Positions 25,914-37,901 of a DNA stretch of 64,000 bases are shown piece after piece. The translations under genes and the position numbers were made by a program. Source of the stretch: Archangium violaceum (GTDB lineage Bacteria; Myxococcota; Myxococcia; Myxococcales; Myxococcaceae); NCBI RefSeq assembly GCF_016859125.1, contig NZ_CP069338.1:3969501-4033500 (forward strand). The letters run 5' to 3'. The notes beneath the pieces were generated by a model. It searched no databases. It had not been told where the DNA came from and worked only from the letters and a program-made list of their open reading frames with translations. Within the stretch, counting starts at the first letter, position 1; each line of letters opens with the position of its first letter.

Positions 25914-27359
25914 GTGTCTTCAACCCTCTCCTGGACTCCCGCGACCGACCCTCGACGCTTCCGCCACCTGCTGTTGCGCTCCATCCTGCTGCCGTTGACG
26001 CTGCTGCTCCTGCTCGCGGTCGTCCTCCTGGGCGTGGTGGGCAACCTGGCCCAGACCCAGGAGCAGGCGCGGCGCTCTCAGAAGACCCTCACCCGGGTGG
26101 AGCGCGTGCGCCAGCTGCTCATCGACAGGGAGACCGGCGTTCGCGGTTACCTCCTCACCCAGGACCCCATCTTCCTGGAACCCTACCAGGCGGCCGGGCA
26201 ACGCCTGCCCCGGGCGTTCGAGGAGCTCGCGCAGGGTCTGTCGGACGAGCCCAGGTCGGGTGCCTGGATGGAGGAGCTGCGTAGGCGCTGGCGGGAGTGG
26301 GAGCGGGTGGCCTCCGAGCAGCTCTCCCTCTTCCAGGAGAAGGGTGAATGGATGGCCCTGGTGCGCTCGGGGGCGGGCAAGGCCCGGATGGATGCCATCC
26401 GGATGACCCTGGACACCATCGCCGAGCAGGAGCGTCAGCGTGCCAATCTCCGGGGAATCCAGGCCGAGCGGGCGGGCCGGGTCACCCTCATCATCGGCGT
26501 GCTCTGGACGCTCGCCGTGGGCATGCTGCTGGCCTGGTTCAGCCGGCGTCAGCTGCTCATCCTGGCTCGGGACTATGGGGCCAGCCTCGCCCAGGTGCGC
26601 GCCCAGGCGGACGCGCTGCGCGCCAGCGAGGCCCGGTTGGAGGCCCGCGTCGCCCAGCGCACCTCCGAGCTCACCACCGCCAACCGCGAGCTGGAGTCCT
26701 TCAGCTATTCCGTCTCCCATGACCTGCGTGCGCCCCTGCGCGCCATCGATGGTTTCGCCCAGGCGATTCGCGAGGACGAGGGCGGGCGCCTGTCGTCCGA
26801 TGGCCTCCAACTGCTCACGCGCCTGCAGGGGGCCACCACGCGCATGGGCCAGCTCATCGACGACCTGTTGCAGCTCTCCCGCGTCACCCGCGCCGAGCTC
26901 AAGAGCGAGCCGGTGGACTTGAGCGAGCTCGCCAGTTCCGTGGTCCAGGAGCTGCGCCAGCACGAGCCCGGACGTGACGTGATGTTCTCCGTCCAGCCCG
27001 GCCTCACCGCGCGGGGGGACTCGCGGCTGCTCCGGGTGATGATGGAGAACCTCCTGGGCAATGCCTGGAAGTTCACCAGCAGGCGCTCCGGGGCCCACAT
27101 CGAGTTCTTCGCGGAGACGGCCAATGGGGTGACTCACTACGCTGTGCGCGACAACGGAGTGGGTTTCGACATGGCGTACGCGAGCAAGCTCTTCAGCCCC
27201 TTCCAGCGGCTGCACAAGTCCACCGAGTATCCGGGCACGGGCATCGGCCTGGCCACGGTGCAGCGCATCGTCCACCGGCACGGCGGGCACATCGAGGCCC
27301 AGGCCGCCGTGGGCCAGGGCGCCACCTTTCGTTTCACCCTTCAGGAGGCGCTCCCATGA
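25914..27359 (+). CDS. CHASE3 sensor histidine kinase
   Basis: Membrane histidine kinase of about 481 residues. A first helix (LLPLTLLLLLAVVLLGVVG) is followed by a periplasmic CHASE3-type domain (RVRQLLIDRETGVRGYLLTQ), a second helix, and a cytoplasmic coiled coil. The HisKA phospho-site is SVSHDLRAPLRAIDGF (about H269), in the style of bacteriophytochrome-like kinases, followed by a HATPase with the N box, G1 DNGVGFD and G2 GTGIGLA. The GTG at 25914 has AGGGGAA upstream, while a TTG at 25875 would add 13 residues. It overlaps the next gene by four bases (ATGA) and is the probable input of the cluster. Confidence 0.85.
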   Translation: MSSTLSWTPATDPRRFRHLLLRSILLPLTLLLLLAVVLLGVVGNLAQTQEQARRSQKTLTRVERVRQLLIDRETGVRGYLLTQDPIFLEPYQAAGQRLPRAFEELAQGLSDEPRSGAWMEELRRRWREWERVASEQLSLFQEKGEWMALVRSGAGKARMDAIRMTLDTIAEQERQRANLRGIQAERAGRVTLIIGVLWTLAVGMLLAWFSRRQLLILARDYGASLAQVRAQADALRASEARLEARVAQRTSELTTANRELESFSYSVSHDLRAPLRAIDGFAQAIREDEGGRLSSDGLQLLTRLQGATTRMGQLIDDLLQLSRVTRAELKSEPVDLSELASSVVQELRQHEPGRDVMFSVQPGLTARGDSRLLRVMMENLLGNAWKFTSRRSGAHIEFFAETANGVTHYAVRDNGVGFDMAYASKLFSPFQRLHKSTEYPGTGIGLATVQRIVHRHGGHIEAQAAVGQGATFRFTLQEALP

Positions 27360-27808
27360 GCAGCCAGCGTTCCATCCTCCTCGTGGAGGACAACCCGGAC
27401 GATGTGGACCTCACCCGGCGTGCCTTCCAGCGCGCGGGCCTCACCCAGCCGCTGGACGTGGTGGAGGACGGTGTGGAGGCACTCGACTATCTCTTCGCGC
27501 GGGGGGCGCACGCGCACCGGGCCCGCGTGCCGCTGCCCTCCCTGGTGTTGTTGGACCTCAAGCTGCCGCGCCTGAACGGGCACGAGGTGCTGCGGCAGCT
27601 GCGCGCCGACGCGCGCACGCGCTTCCTCCCCGTGGTCATCCTCACCTCCTCGGACGAGGAGACGGACCTGGTGGAGAGCTACAGCCACGGCTGTAACAGC
27701 TACGTGCGCAAGCCGGTGAGCTACACCGAGTTCGTCGAGGCGGCGCGCCAGCTCGGCCTCTATTGGCTGTCGCTCAACCGCGCGCCGGAGTCGGGGGTGC
27801 ATGGATGA
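27356..27808 (+). CDS. Single-domain response regulator (Rcp1-like)
   Basis: Receiver-only regulator of 150 residues. The acidic pair is in VEDNPDD, the phospho-acceptor D67 in VLLDLKLP, the threonine in VVILTSS, and the lysine in YVRKPV. The Rcp1-like DYLFARG insert region is present, as in regulators paired with phytochrome-type kinases. It overlaps the kinase before it and the hybrid kinase after it by four bases each, so phosphotransfer within the operon is likely. No output domain, so it signals by protein contact or passes phosphate on. Confidence 0.88.
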   Translation: MSSQRSILLVEDNPDDVDLTRRAFQRAGLTQPLDVVEDGVEALDYLFARGAHAHRARVPLPSLVLLDLKLPRLNGHEVLRQLRADARTRFLPVVILTSSDEETDLVESYSHGCNSYVRKPVSYTEFVEAARQLGLYWLSLNRAPESGVHG

Positions 27809-29427
27809 CGACGCCCCTGCGCGTCCTGTCGGTGGAGGACAATCCGGACGACGTGGTGTTGCTGGAGCGCGAGCTGCGCCGGGGCGGCTTCGAGGTGCAC
27901 TGTGAGCGGGTGCAGACAGCCGAGGAGCTGCACGAGGCGCTGCGGCGGGGGCCCTGGGATGTCATCCTCTCCGACTACTGCATGCCCGGCTTCGACGCGC
28001 CCTCGGCACTCCGGGTGCTGCGCGACAGCGGCCTGGACATCCCCTTCATCGTCGTCTCCGGCAGCGTGGGCGAGTGGGAGGGCGTGGAGGTGATGAAGGC
28101 CGGGGCGCGCGACTACTTCCCCAAGTCGCTGCTCACCCGGTTGCCGGCCGCGGTGTCTCGCGAGCTGGCGGAGGCCCGCATCCGCCATGAGCGCGCCCGG
28201 GCCGAGCGGGACAGGGCCCTGCTGTCGCGCGCCAGCGAGGTGCTGGCCCGCTCGTTGGATTTCCAGGAAACGTTGGAGCAGGTGGTGCGCCTGGCGGTGC
28301 CGGAGCTGTCGTCCTGGTGTGCCCTCTATTATTCCGATGATGGGAAGACGCTCCGGATGGCGGCGCTGGAGCACGAGGACCCGGCGCAGGTGGCGCGCGG
28401 TTTCGAGATGGCCCGGCGCTTCCCCGTGGACCCGGGCGCCGCCACGGGCCCCGCCTGGGTGTGGCGCGGCGGCGAGCCGCAGCTGCTGACGGACGTGCCC
28501 TCCTCCCGGCTGGAGGTGCTGGCGCAGTCCCCGGAGCACCTGCGCTACCTGCTGGACCTGAGGTTGCGCTCCGTCATCCACGTTCCCCTGCGGGGGCGCA
28601 CGGTGAACCTGGGCGTGATGACGCTGGGCGCCTCGGAGGACCGGCCGCGCTTCTCCCAGTCGGACCTGTCCGTGGCCCTGGAGCTGGCGCGCCGCTCCGC
28701 CCTGGCGCTGGAGAACGCACGGCTCTACCTCGAGTCCCAGGAGGCCATCCGCCTGCGGGACGAGTTCCTCGCCGTGGCGGCCCACGAGCTGCGCACCCCG
28801 CTCACCACGCTGGGGTTGCAGCTGGGGACGCTCGTGCAGCGGGCGCGACGCGAGTCCTCGGGGGACATGGTGGAGCGGCTGGAGCGGGGCCTGCGCCAGG
28901 TGCGGCGCCTGGGCACGCTGGTGGAGACGCTGCTGGACGTGTCGCTCCTGTCCACCGGCGAGCTGCCCCTGGCCCTGGAGCGGGTGGACCTGGGGGAGCT
29001 CGCGGGCGAGGTGCTGGAGCGCTTCGAGGCCGAGGCCCGGGCCGTGGGGTGCGCGCTGACGTTGGACGTGCCTCGGGGGCTGGTGGGCCAGTGGGACCGG
29101 TTGCGGGTGGAGCAGGTGGTATCCGGACTGCTGGCCAACGCCCTCAAGTTCGGTCCGCGCCAGCCAGTGGAGGTGCGGGGCTCGTCGGACGGGAAGGTGG
29201 CGCGCCTGGTGGTGGAGGACCGGGGCATCGGGATTCCCGAGGACCAGCTCGAGCGCATCTTCGAGCGCTTCGGGCGGGCGGTGTCCTCGCGCTCGTACGG
29301 GGGGTTGGGGTTGGGGTTGTACCTGGCGCGCCGGGCGGCCGAGGCGCATGGGGGCCGCGTGTGGGCCGCGTCGCGCCCGGGTGGTGGCGCCTGCTTCACC
29401 CTGGAGTTGCCCCTGGAGCCCGCATGA
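27805..29427 (+). CDS. Receiver-GAF-histidine kinase hybrid
   Basis: A soluble 540-residue protein. Order: receiver domain (residues 1-125, acceptor D57 in LSDYCMP), GAF-like sensor (about 145-305), then HisKA with H327 in AVAAHELRTPLT and HATPase with N box (LLANALKFG), G1 (EDRGIGIP) and G2 (GLGLGLYLA). With the receiver first, this kinase can be controlled by phosphorylation from another kinase, most simply the CHASE3 kinase upstream. It overlaps both neighbours by four bases. Its catalytic half closely resembles that of the MASE1 kinase at 53989. Confidence 0.87.
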   Translation: MTTPLRVLSVEDNPDDVVLLERELRRGGFEVHCERVQTAEELHEALRRGPWDVILSDYCMPGFDAPSALRVLRDSGLDIPFIVVSGSVGEWEGVEVMKAGARDYFPKSLLTRLPAAVSRELAEARIRHERARAERDRALLSRASEVLARSLDFQETLEQVVRLAVPELSSWCALYYSDDGKTLRMAALEHEDPAQVARGFEMARRFPVDPGAATGPAWVWRGGEPQLLTDVPSSRLEVLAQSPEHLRYLLDLRLRSVIHVPLRGRTVNLGVMTLGASEDRPRFSQSDLSVALELARRSALALENARLYLESQEAIRLRDEFLAVAAHELRTPLTTLGLQLGTLVQRARRESSGDMVERLERGLRQVRRLGTLVETLLDVSLLSTGELPLALERVDLGELAGEVLERFEAEARAVGCALTLDVPRGLVGQWDRLRVEQVVSGLLANALKFGPRQPVEVRGSSDGKVARLVVEDRGIGIPEDQLERIFERFGRAVSSRSYGGLGLGLYLARRAAEAHGGRVWAASRPGGGACFTLELPLEPA

Positions 29428-29795
29428 CACGCCCCTTGCTGGTGGTGGACGACGACACGGACCTGCGCGAGGCGCTCGAGGAGGTGTTGCGCGACGCGGG
29501 CTTCACCGTGCTGGGCGCCTGCAATGGCCGCGAGGCGCTGGAGGTGCTCGCGCGCGCGCGGCCGCTGCCCGGCCTGGTGCTGCTGGATATGATGATGCCG
29601 GTGCTGGACGGCCACGGCTTCGCCCAGGAGCTGCACGCCGTGCCCGAGTGGAAGCACATTCCCGTGGTCATCTTCTCCGCCTCGGCCAGCAACGCCACCG
29701 TGGCCGGCGAGGTGGGCGCGTGCGCCTACCTGCGCAAGCCGGTGGACGTGGAGGCGTTGGTGGAGACGGTGGGCCAGCACCTGCTGCGCGAGTAA
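29424..29795 (+). CDS. Single-domain response regulator
   Basis: Receiver domain of 123 residues: acidic residues in VVDDDTD, acceptor D55 in LLDMMMPVLDG, serine in VIFSAS, lysine in YLRKPVD. It has no output domain. It overlaps the stop of the hybrid kinase by four bases (ATGA) and is its likely substrate. The four-gene order kinase, receiver, receiver-kinase, receiver reads as one phosphorelay. Confidence 0.88.
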   Translation: MTRPLLVVDDDTDLREALEEVLRDAGFTVLGACNGREALEVLARARPLPGLVLLDMMMPVLDGHGFAQELHAVPEWKHIPVVIFSASASNATVAGEVGACAYLRKPVDVEALVETVGQHLLRE

Positions 29796-29799
29796 GTCC

Positions 29800-30558
29800 C
29801 TAGCCGGTGCGGCGTACCCAGTTGCGCCACGCGCCCAGCTCCCGGTAGCCGAGCTGCCGGTACAGGCCGTGCCCCATGGGCGTGGCCTGGAGGACGGCGA
29901 CGGTGCAGCCCCGGGCGTACGCGTCCGCGTGCAGGCCCCTCATCACCAGGGCGCCCAGCCCCCTGCGGTGCGCGTCGGGATGGGTGGCCACCAGGTAGAT
30001 GCCCGCGGTGTCCCCCTGCTCGAAGCTGAGGCCCCCGGCGAGTGCCCGGTCCGCCTCGCGGATGAGCACGGCGTGTATCCGGGCCGGGAGCCGGGTGCGC
30101 CACGGCTCGAGGTGGACGACGCCCGTGCCGCCATAGAAGAACGTGTTGAGCGCCAGCACCTCGTCCAGCTGCTCCGGGTGCTCCAGGGTGGTGCCCAGCG
30201 GCAGGCGGGGCGGCGTGTGCTCCAGGGGGAGGCCCATGCCCGGGACGACGTCCTCGAGCTGGTACCCGGCCCGGGCCAGCACGGCCTCCATGGCCACATC
30301 TCCCGGTAGGATGGGCACGCGCCAGTCGCGCACGCCTTGTTCGCGGTACCACGCCTCCAGGGGAGCGAGGGCCTCGGCGAGCGCCCGGGCATCCTCGTAC
30401 AGCACCTGGTGGTGGAAGATGCTGTGCTCGTACCCTGGCAGGGAGAAGGCCCACACTCCGGGTCGCTCCCACATCCGCAACGGACCCGTCCGGGCCTGGA
30501 GGAGCCGATAACCCAGGAGATTGGCACGCAGGCGCGCGTTGAGTTCAGCGTCCGTCAT
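29800..30558 (-). CDS. GNAT-family N-acetyltransferase, two-part
   Basis: A 252-residue protein whose C-terminal half carries a GNAT motif A (YLVATHPDAHRRGLGALVMRGL, with R-R-G-L-G) and motif B (GHGLYRQLGYRELG). The N-terminal half is related in length to a degenerate second GNAT domain but lacks a recognisable acetyl-CoA loop. Acceptor unknown. It converges on the two-component cluster, four bases from its last stop, and diverges from the next membrane protein gene. Confidence 0.78.
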   Translation of the reverse strand: MTDAELNARLRANLLGYRLLQARTGPLRMWERPGVWAFSLPGYEHSIFHHQVLYEDARALAEALAPLEAWYREQGVRDWRVPILPGDVAMEAVLARAGYQLEDVVPGMGLPLEHTPPRLPLGTTLEHPEQLDEVLALNTFFYGGTGVVHLEPWRTRLPARIHAVLIREADRALAGGLSFEQGDTAGIYLVATHPDAHRRGLGALVMRGLHADAYARGCTVAVLQATPMGHGLYRQLGYRELGAWRNWVRRTG

Positions 30559-30657
30559 GAGCGCCAGGGTAGGCGCTTCCTGGCGCTCGCGGGTGGACAG
30601 CCGCCATCAGGAAAATCCCCGATGGGCCTTCCAGGAGGTTAGGGTGCTGGCGCTCGC

Positions 30658-31116
30658 ATGGAGCCCCGCTTCTACGCCTTCGATCCCCGCCCGACGCGCC
30701 GAGCCCTCTTCGTGGGCGCGTGCGCGCTCGCCGTCCTCAGTGCCTGGGCGCTGGCGGATGCCCGGGCGGCCGGTAACACCCCCCTGGCCATGGCCCGAGC
30801 GGGCGTCACGGGAGGGCTGATGCTCGCCTTCGTCTTCGCCTGGCACCGGCTGCGTCCGCGCCCCGGTTGGGGCATCACCCTGAGCGCCCGGGGTGTTCAA
30901 TTGGCTCGGCCCTTCACGGGCAGCCAGCTCCAACTGTCCTGGGGGCAGATCGAGTCGGTGCGCCGGCTCGGGGGCAAGGGAGAGCTGCTCGGCATCTTCC
31001 TGGACGAGGGCGGCCGGGTGCTCGTGACACGGCATCTCTTCCCCTCGCGGGCGGTGTTCGGCGAGCTGGCGAGCGCCCTGGAAGAAAGGAAGCCCGCCCC
31101 GCGTTATGACGCATAG
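30658..31116 (+). CDS. Two-helix membrane protein with cytoplasmic PH-like domain
   Basis: Predicted 152-residue membrane protein. Two hydrophobic helices (LFVGACALAVLSAWALADA; GVTGGLMLAFVFAWHRL) precede a soluble domain of about 80 residues with alternating hydrophobic strands (GITLSARGVQLARPF; LQLSWGQIESVRRLGG; LGIFLDEGGRVLVTR) and a C-terminal helix, resembling bacterial PH-like domains. No catalytic motif. Function unknown. It precedes gyrB by 126 bases and may be separate from it. Confidence 0.65.
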   Translation: MEPRFYAFDPRPTRRALFVGACALAVLSAWALADARAAGNTPLAMARAGVTGGLMLAFVFAWHRLRPRPGWGITLSARGVQLARPFTGSQLQLSWGQIESVRRLGGKGELLGIFLDEGGRVLVTRHLFPSRAVFGELASALEERKPAPRYDA

Positions 31117-31197
31117 CGTCGCGCCAGGCATTTCGTGAATCTTTTCGCTGCCTTGCGTGTTCTCATCCATCTTGTCCGGGGTGCCTCGAAGTGGTAG

Positions 31198-33696
<2,499 letters not shown>

Positions 33697-33824
33697 GTGG
33701 AATCCTGACGCGAGGCGGCACGAGTGCCGAGGGGGGGGTGACTCCCCAGGGGTGAAGGGGGCCCGGTAGCATGGGGCCCCCGACCTCCGCGTTCCCATGC
33801 GGAGAACCCCGCAGAGGAGCACTC

Positions 33825-34832
33825 ATGTCCACCTTCCATGGTTACGCCGCCCCCGCGGCAGGCAAGCCGCTCGAGCCCTTCTCCTTCCAGGCCAGGCCGC
33901 TCGGGCCCGGTGACGTGGAGATCGCCATCTCCCACTGCGGCATCTGCCACAGCGATCTGCACCTGCTGAACGACGACTGGAAGATGAGCCAGTTCCCGCT
34001 GGTGGCGGGCCACGAGATCATCGGCACCGTGGCGCAGGTGGGCTCGGCGGTGCGGGGCCTGACTCCGGGCCAGCGCGTGGGCGTGGGCGGGCAGTGCGGC
34101 AGCTGCGGCACCTGTGAGTGGTGTGAGCGGGGCGAGGAGAACCTCTGTGCCCAGCTGCAGCCCACCTGCATCCCGGGTCCCGGCGGCTTCGCGGATCGCA
34201 TCCGCGTGAATGCCCGCTTCGCCCTGCCCATCCCCGAGGCCCTGCCCTCGCGTGACGCCGCGCCGCTGCTGTGCGCCGGCATCACCGTGTACTCGCCGCT
34301 GCGCGAGGCCGGCATCGGCGCGCACTCCCGCGTGGGCATCATCGGCGTGGGCGGCCTGGGCCACCTCGCCGTGCAGTTCGCCCGCGCCATGGGCGCCGAG
34401 GTGACGGCCTTCTCCACCTCGCCGGACAAGGAGACCGAGGCGCGCGCCCTGGGCGCCCACCGCTTCGTCGCCGCCCGCGAGCCGTCGGCCCTGGCGGCGG
34501 TGCGTGGCTCCTTCGACTTCCTCCTCGCCACCGTGACCGCGGATCTGCCGTGGCTGGACTACGTGGCGGCCCTGCGTCCGCGCGGCACCCTGTGCTTCGT
34601 GGGCATGCCGCCCTCGCCCATGATGCTGCCCGCCCTCCCGCTCATCTTCGGGAACAAGAAGGTGACCGGTAGCAACACCGGCAGCCCGGGGGGCATCCGG
34701 GAGATGCTCGAGGTGGCCGCCCGCAACGGCATCCGCGCCCGCACCGAGCTCTTCCCCCTGAAGGACATCAACACCGCGATCGGCCGCGTCGCCCGGAACG
34801 AGGTGCGCTACCGCGCCGTCCTGGAGCTGTGA
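33825..34832 (+). CDS. Zinc-dependent alcohol dehydrogenase (YahK/CAD type)
   Basis: Medium-chain NADP-type alcohol/aldehyde reductase, 335 residues. The catalytic zinc site is C-G-I-C-H-S-D-L-H plus GHEIIG, and the structural zinc cysteines lie in CGSCGTCEWCERGEENLC. The nucleotide-binding loop is GIIGVGGLGHLAVQFA. The overall layout matches aldehyde reductases of the YahK and cinnamyl alcohol dehydrogenase branch. The ATG at 33825 has AGAGGAG upstream. It stands alone, with a hairpin after it. Confidence 0.88.
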   Translation: MSTFHGYAAPAAGKPLEPFSFQARPLGPGDVEIAISHCGICHSDLHLLNDDWKMSQFPLVAGHEIIGTVAQVGSAVRGLTPGQRVGVGGQCGSCGTCEWCERGEENLCAQLQPTCIPGPGGFADRIRVNARFALPIPEALPSRDAAPLLCAGITVYSPLREAGIGAHSRVGIIGVGGLGHLAVQFARAMGAEVTAFSTSPDKETEARALGAHRFVAAREPSALAAVRGSFDFLLATVTADLPWLDYVAALRPRGTLCFVGMPPSPMMLPALPLIFGNKKVTGSNTGSPGGIREMLEVAARNGIRARTELFPLKDINTAIGRVARNEVRYRAVLEL

Positions 34833-35134
34833 ACGGACCCTCAAAAGACCCGTGGGCCCGGTGCCGATAACGGCTCCGCGCCCACGTGCCTTTCCCAGCC
34901 TTGTTGAGCCGGACCGCGGAACCCCTGCGGCCCCCATGAGCCCTTACGGAAGGAACCTGTTGTCATCCCCGACGCCCACCCTGTGTGGGCCCCTACGACA
35001 TGAAGGGTATGCATCGCCTCCGATAGACGAAGGGAAGCGATGGCTGCCCGGTTGGGGAGTACGAAAGGGTTGGACGAAGAAGGCGGCTGGCGCCTGAGCG
35101 TCCGCCCCCTAACTAACCCGAAGGTATTCGTTGG
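34833..35134. other. Intergenic region, no gene seen
   Basis: About 300 bases between the alcohol dehydrogenase and the end of the kinase gene on the opposite strand. It contains the terminator hairpin near its left end; I see no convincing coding frame or RNA gene in the rest. Confidence 0.5.
34851..34893 (+). terminator. Hairpin after the alcohol dehydrogenase gene
   Basis: Outer arms CGTGGGC and GCCCACG enclose an inner GCCG-ATAA-CGGC hairpin; TGCCTTT follows. The fold is strong, but the T-run is short. Confidence 0.55.
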
Positions 35135-37711
35135 TCAACGGGAGCTGCCTCTCAGGGCCGCCGTGCGTTCCCGTCGGGACATGTCCGTGACATCGACGAT
35201 GTCCACCTCGAACGCGCCGGCGTTGTCCTCCAGCTGATTGTCCGGGAAGGTGCAGCGCAGGGTGTCCGCTCCTGTCAACTGGTAGCGCTTGCCCACCTCC
35301 AACAGCCGGTGGTTGCGCCGGGCGGACTTCTGGCTGCTCTCGGCGCATAGCACCCGACGTGTACGGCCGTTGGCGCCCGCGCGCAGCTCCGCGAAGTCGT
35401 CGCGCACGGTGAGCAGGTAGATGGCGTCCGGGTTGAGGCCGCGCAGCACCATCTGGTGGTGGGGCTGGAGCACCAGCGCATCCCGGGTGGCGTCGAAGGT
35501 GAAGCTGCGAGGGGCCACCCACTTGGACTGGCGCAGGTGCACCCGCACCGTGCCGCTGTTGTCCTCCAGGTCGTCGTCCAGCAGGAAGACGTGCATCCGG
35601 CGCACGCCCTTGAAGGTGCGAGCCGACGGGCCAATCAGCCCGAAGGACTCGTTCGCGGAGATGCTGTCGCCCTCGATGAAGTAGACCAGCGTGGAGGACG
35701 AGCTCCCGCGCCCCTTGGAGAGCGAGGCGCCGCCCTCCGTGCTCACGGAGTAGCTCGAGCCGGGGTTGAGCTCGATGGACGCGGTGGCGTACAGGCCCAT
35801 CGGGAGCGCGTTGTACTTGGGGCGCAGGACGAACAGCCGTGTCGGGTAGTCCACTGCGAGGAACCTGGGATCTGGCGCGGGCTCGGCGGTTTTCTTCTCC
35901 TCCGGCGCCTCGGCGACCGAGGGGGGCGGAGGCTCGGGGGCGGACGGCACCGGCTCGACGCGCTCGAGCTCCGCGTGCATGGGCGGCATGGCTTCCGTGT
36001 GGGCGGTGAAGCGCTTCGACCACGGCCGATGGCCCGGCAGGGTGAGGACGAGGGTGTTGGCCTCGTCCAGGGGGACGTTCTGGACGATGAGCGGCGTGGT
36101 GCCGGGCACGTCCTTCCCGTTGAGCTTCACCGTGGCGCCGGCCGGCGCGGAGGTGAGCCACAGCGAAGCCCTGGGGGGCCCTACGTTCTTCGGGGACAGG
36201 AGGTAGTGCAGGCCGCCCAGCACCAGCGCGAGCCCGAAGAGGGGCACGCTGATGAGCAGCACCAGGCGCTGGCGCCGCTCCGCGCGCTCCTGCTCCTCCC
36301 GGGTCCGCGTCTCGCGCAGGGCGCGCAGGTGATCCGGCACGCCGTCGTTCACGGTGACGGCCGGCACCTCGACGGGGGTGTCGTGCGCTTCCTCGGCGGC
36401 GGTCTTCGCGGCGGTCGACGGCCCCGACACGGACGTGGAGGGCTCGTCCTTCGGCTCCGGTGGGGCCGCCATGGTGGCGGGAGCCTGCGGGCGCGTGTTC
36501 GATGGCACGCGGCGCCCGGTGGACGTGCTGATGCTCGGGGGCCGTCCACTGGTGCTATTGGTGACGGGCCTGGACGGGGAGGAGCGGACGCTCGGGCTGC
36601 TCGCCGGCCGGCCCGCGTCACTGCCGGGCCGCTGCACGCTGCGCACGCCGGAGCTGGAGCCGTTACCGGTGCTGGTCCGGCCGCCCGTGCCCGCCGGCTG
36701 CGGTTGCGCCTGCCACGCGGCCAGCTGCTCCAGGAAGGCGGGCGTCACCTCCACGCGGCGCCCCTCGGCGGAGAGATCCTCGCTGAAGAGGTGGCCCAGG
36801 AACTGCGACAGCATCGCGGGCGAGAAGCGCGGATAGGCCGAGTAGAGCTGCTCGCGCAGCGCCTCGGAGAAGGCCTGCGCGGTGGGGTAGCGCGCCTCCC
36901 GCTCCAGCGCCATCGCGGTGGCCATCACCGCCTCCAGCTCCGGGCCGATGGCGGGGTTGTAGGAGGAGGGCGGCGCGTAATCACCCGCGAGGATGCGCGG
37001 CAGCACGGCGGCGAGCTCGCCCTCGTAGGGGCGCCGGCCGCACAGCATCTCGTAGAGCACCACGCCGACGGCGAAGATGTCCGAGCGCGCGTCCAGGTCC
37101 TGCTCGCCGCGGGCCTGCTCGGTGGAGAAGTACGGGTACTTGCCCTTGAGCGTGCCGGGCGAGGTGCGGGACTCCACGACGCTCGTGGCCTTGGCGATGC
37201 CGAAGTCGATGACCTTGACCTGGCCCTCGTAGGAGATGAGCACGTTGTCCGGGGACACGTCGCGGTGGACGAGCCCCATCGTCTCCCCGTCCTCGCCCAC
37301 GTGCCGGTGCGCGTAGTCCAGCCCGTCGCAGATCTGCGTGGTGATGAAGAGCGCCAGGGGCAGGGGAATGCACGGCATCCCCGCGCGCTGGGCACGGCGT
37401 ATCAGCTTGGACAGGGGCTGGCCGTGCACGAACTCCATGGCCAGGAAGAACTGGCCGTCGATCTCCCCGAAGTCGAAGACCTGCGCGATGTTGCCGTGGG
37501 TGAGGCCCGCGGCCACGCGCGCCTCGCTGACGAACATCTCCACGAAATCGGGCTCGTCGGCGAAGTGGGGGAGGATCTGCTTGATGACCACCGGCTTGGT
37601 CACCCCCGCCGCGCCCTTCATCCTCGCGCGGTAGGTAACGGCCATCCCGCCCGCGGCGAGCTTCGAGACCAGTTCGTACCTGCCAAACTCCCGGGCTTCG
37701 TTGGGGGCCAC
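35135..37711 (-). CDS. Transmembrane Ser/Thr protein kinase with PEGA domain
   Basis: Eukaryote-like kinase of about 858 residues. Kinase domain at residues 10-280: glycine loop LAAGGMAVTYRA, lysine in VVIKQIL, catalytic loop HRDVSPDNVL (the usual Lys-Pro is Ser-Pro, common in myxobacteria), and DFGIAKA. A long Ser/Pro/Thr-rich linker leads to one transmembrane helix (LVLLISVPLFGLALVLGGLHYLL), then a PEGA-like beta domain (WLTSAPAGATVKLNGKDVPGTTPL) and a C-terminal beta-rich domain outside. The start codon is uncertain: GTG at 37711 is chosen since the domain begins just after it; no earlier start is better. Partners unknown. Confidence 0.82.
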   Translation of the reverse strand: MAPNEAREFGRYELVSKLAAGGMAVTYRARMKGAAGVTKPVVIKQILPHFADEPDFVEMFVSEARVAAGLTHGNIAQVFDFGEIDGQFFLAMEFVHGQPLSKLIRRAQRAGMPCIPLPLALFITTQICDGLDYAHRHVGEDGETMGLVHRDVSPDNVLISYEGQVKVIDFGIAKATSVVESRTSPGTLKGKYPYFSTEQARGEQDLDARSDIFAVGVVLYEMLCGRRPYEGELAAVLPRILAGDYAPPSSYNPAIGPELEAVMATAMALEREARYPTAQAFSEALREQLYSAYPRFSPAMLSQFLGHLFSEDLSAEGRRVEVTPAFLEQLAAWQAQPQPAGTGGRTSTGNGSSSGVRSVQRPGSDAGRPASSPSVRSSPSRPVTNSTSGRPPSISTSTGRRVPSNTRPQAPATMAAPPEPKDEPSTSVSGPSTAAKTAAEEAHDTPVEVPAVTVNDGVPDHLRALRETRTREEQERAERRQRLVLLISVPLFGLALVLGGLHYLLSPKNVGPPRASLWLTSAPAGATVKLNGKDVPGTTPLIVQNVPLDEANTLVLTLPGHRPWSKRFTAHTEAMPPMHAELERVEPVPSAPEPPPPSVAEAPEEKKTAEPAPDPRFLAVDYPTRLFVLRPKYNALPMGLYATASIELNPGSSYSVSTEGGASLSKGRGSSSSTLVYFIEGDSISANESFGLIGPSARTFKGVRRMHVFLLDDDLEDNSGTVRVHLRQSKWVAPRSFTFDATRDALVLQPHHQMVLRGLNPDAIYLLTVRDDFAELRAGANGRTRRVLCAESSQKSARRNHRLLEVGKRYQLTGADTLRCTFPDNQLEDNAGAFEVDIVDVTDMSRRERTAALRGSSR

Positions 37712-37901
37712 GATGCGCGTCGCGTTGTTGAAGAGGACGAGGAAGGGAGCATACCCCGCTTCATCCAAAAGTCCCGAAGGGGGGGAGCGGGTGGCTCTCG
37801 TACCTACCTGTGCGGGAGGGCCTGCGAATCCACCAGGCAACGTTTTATCCTGGAATCCAGTCCGGCGGGAGTCCGAGTAGGGCGGAATGGAGGGAGCACC
37901 C

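Noticed and set aside
33757-33781. GC-rich hairpin after gyrB (GGGGGCCC/GGGCCCCC) as a terminator
   Set aside because: Good stem but no T-run and an unusual position just before the next gene's leader; not strong enough to list as a feature.
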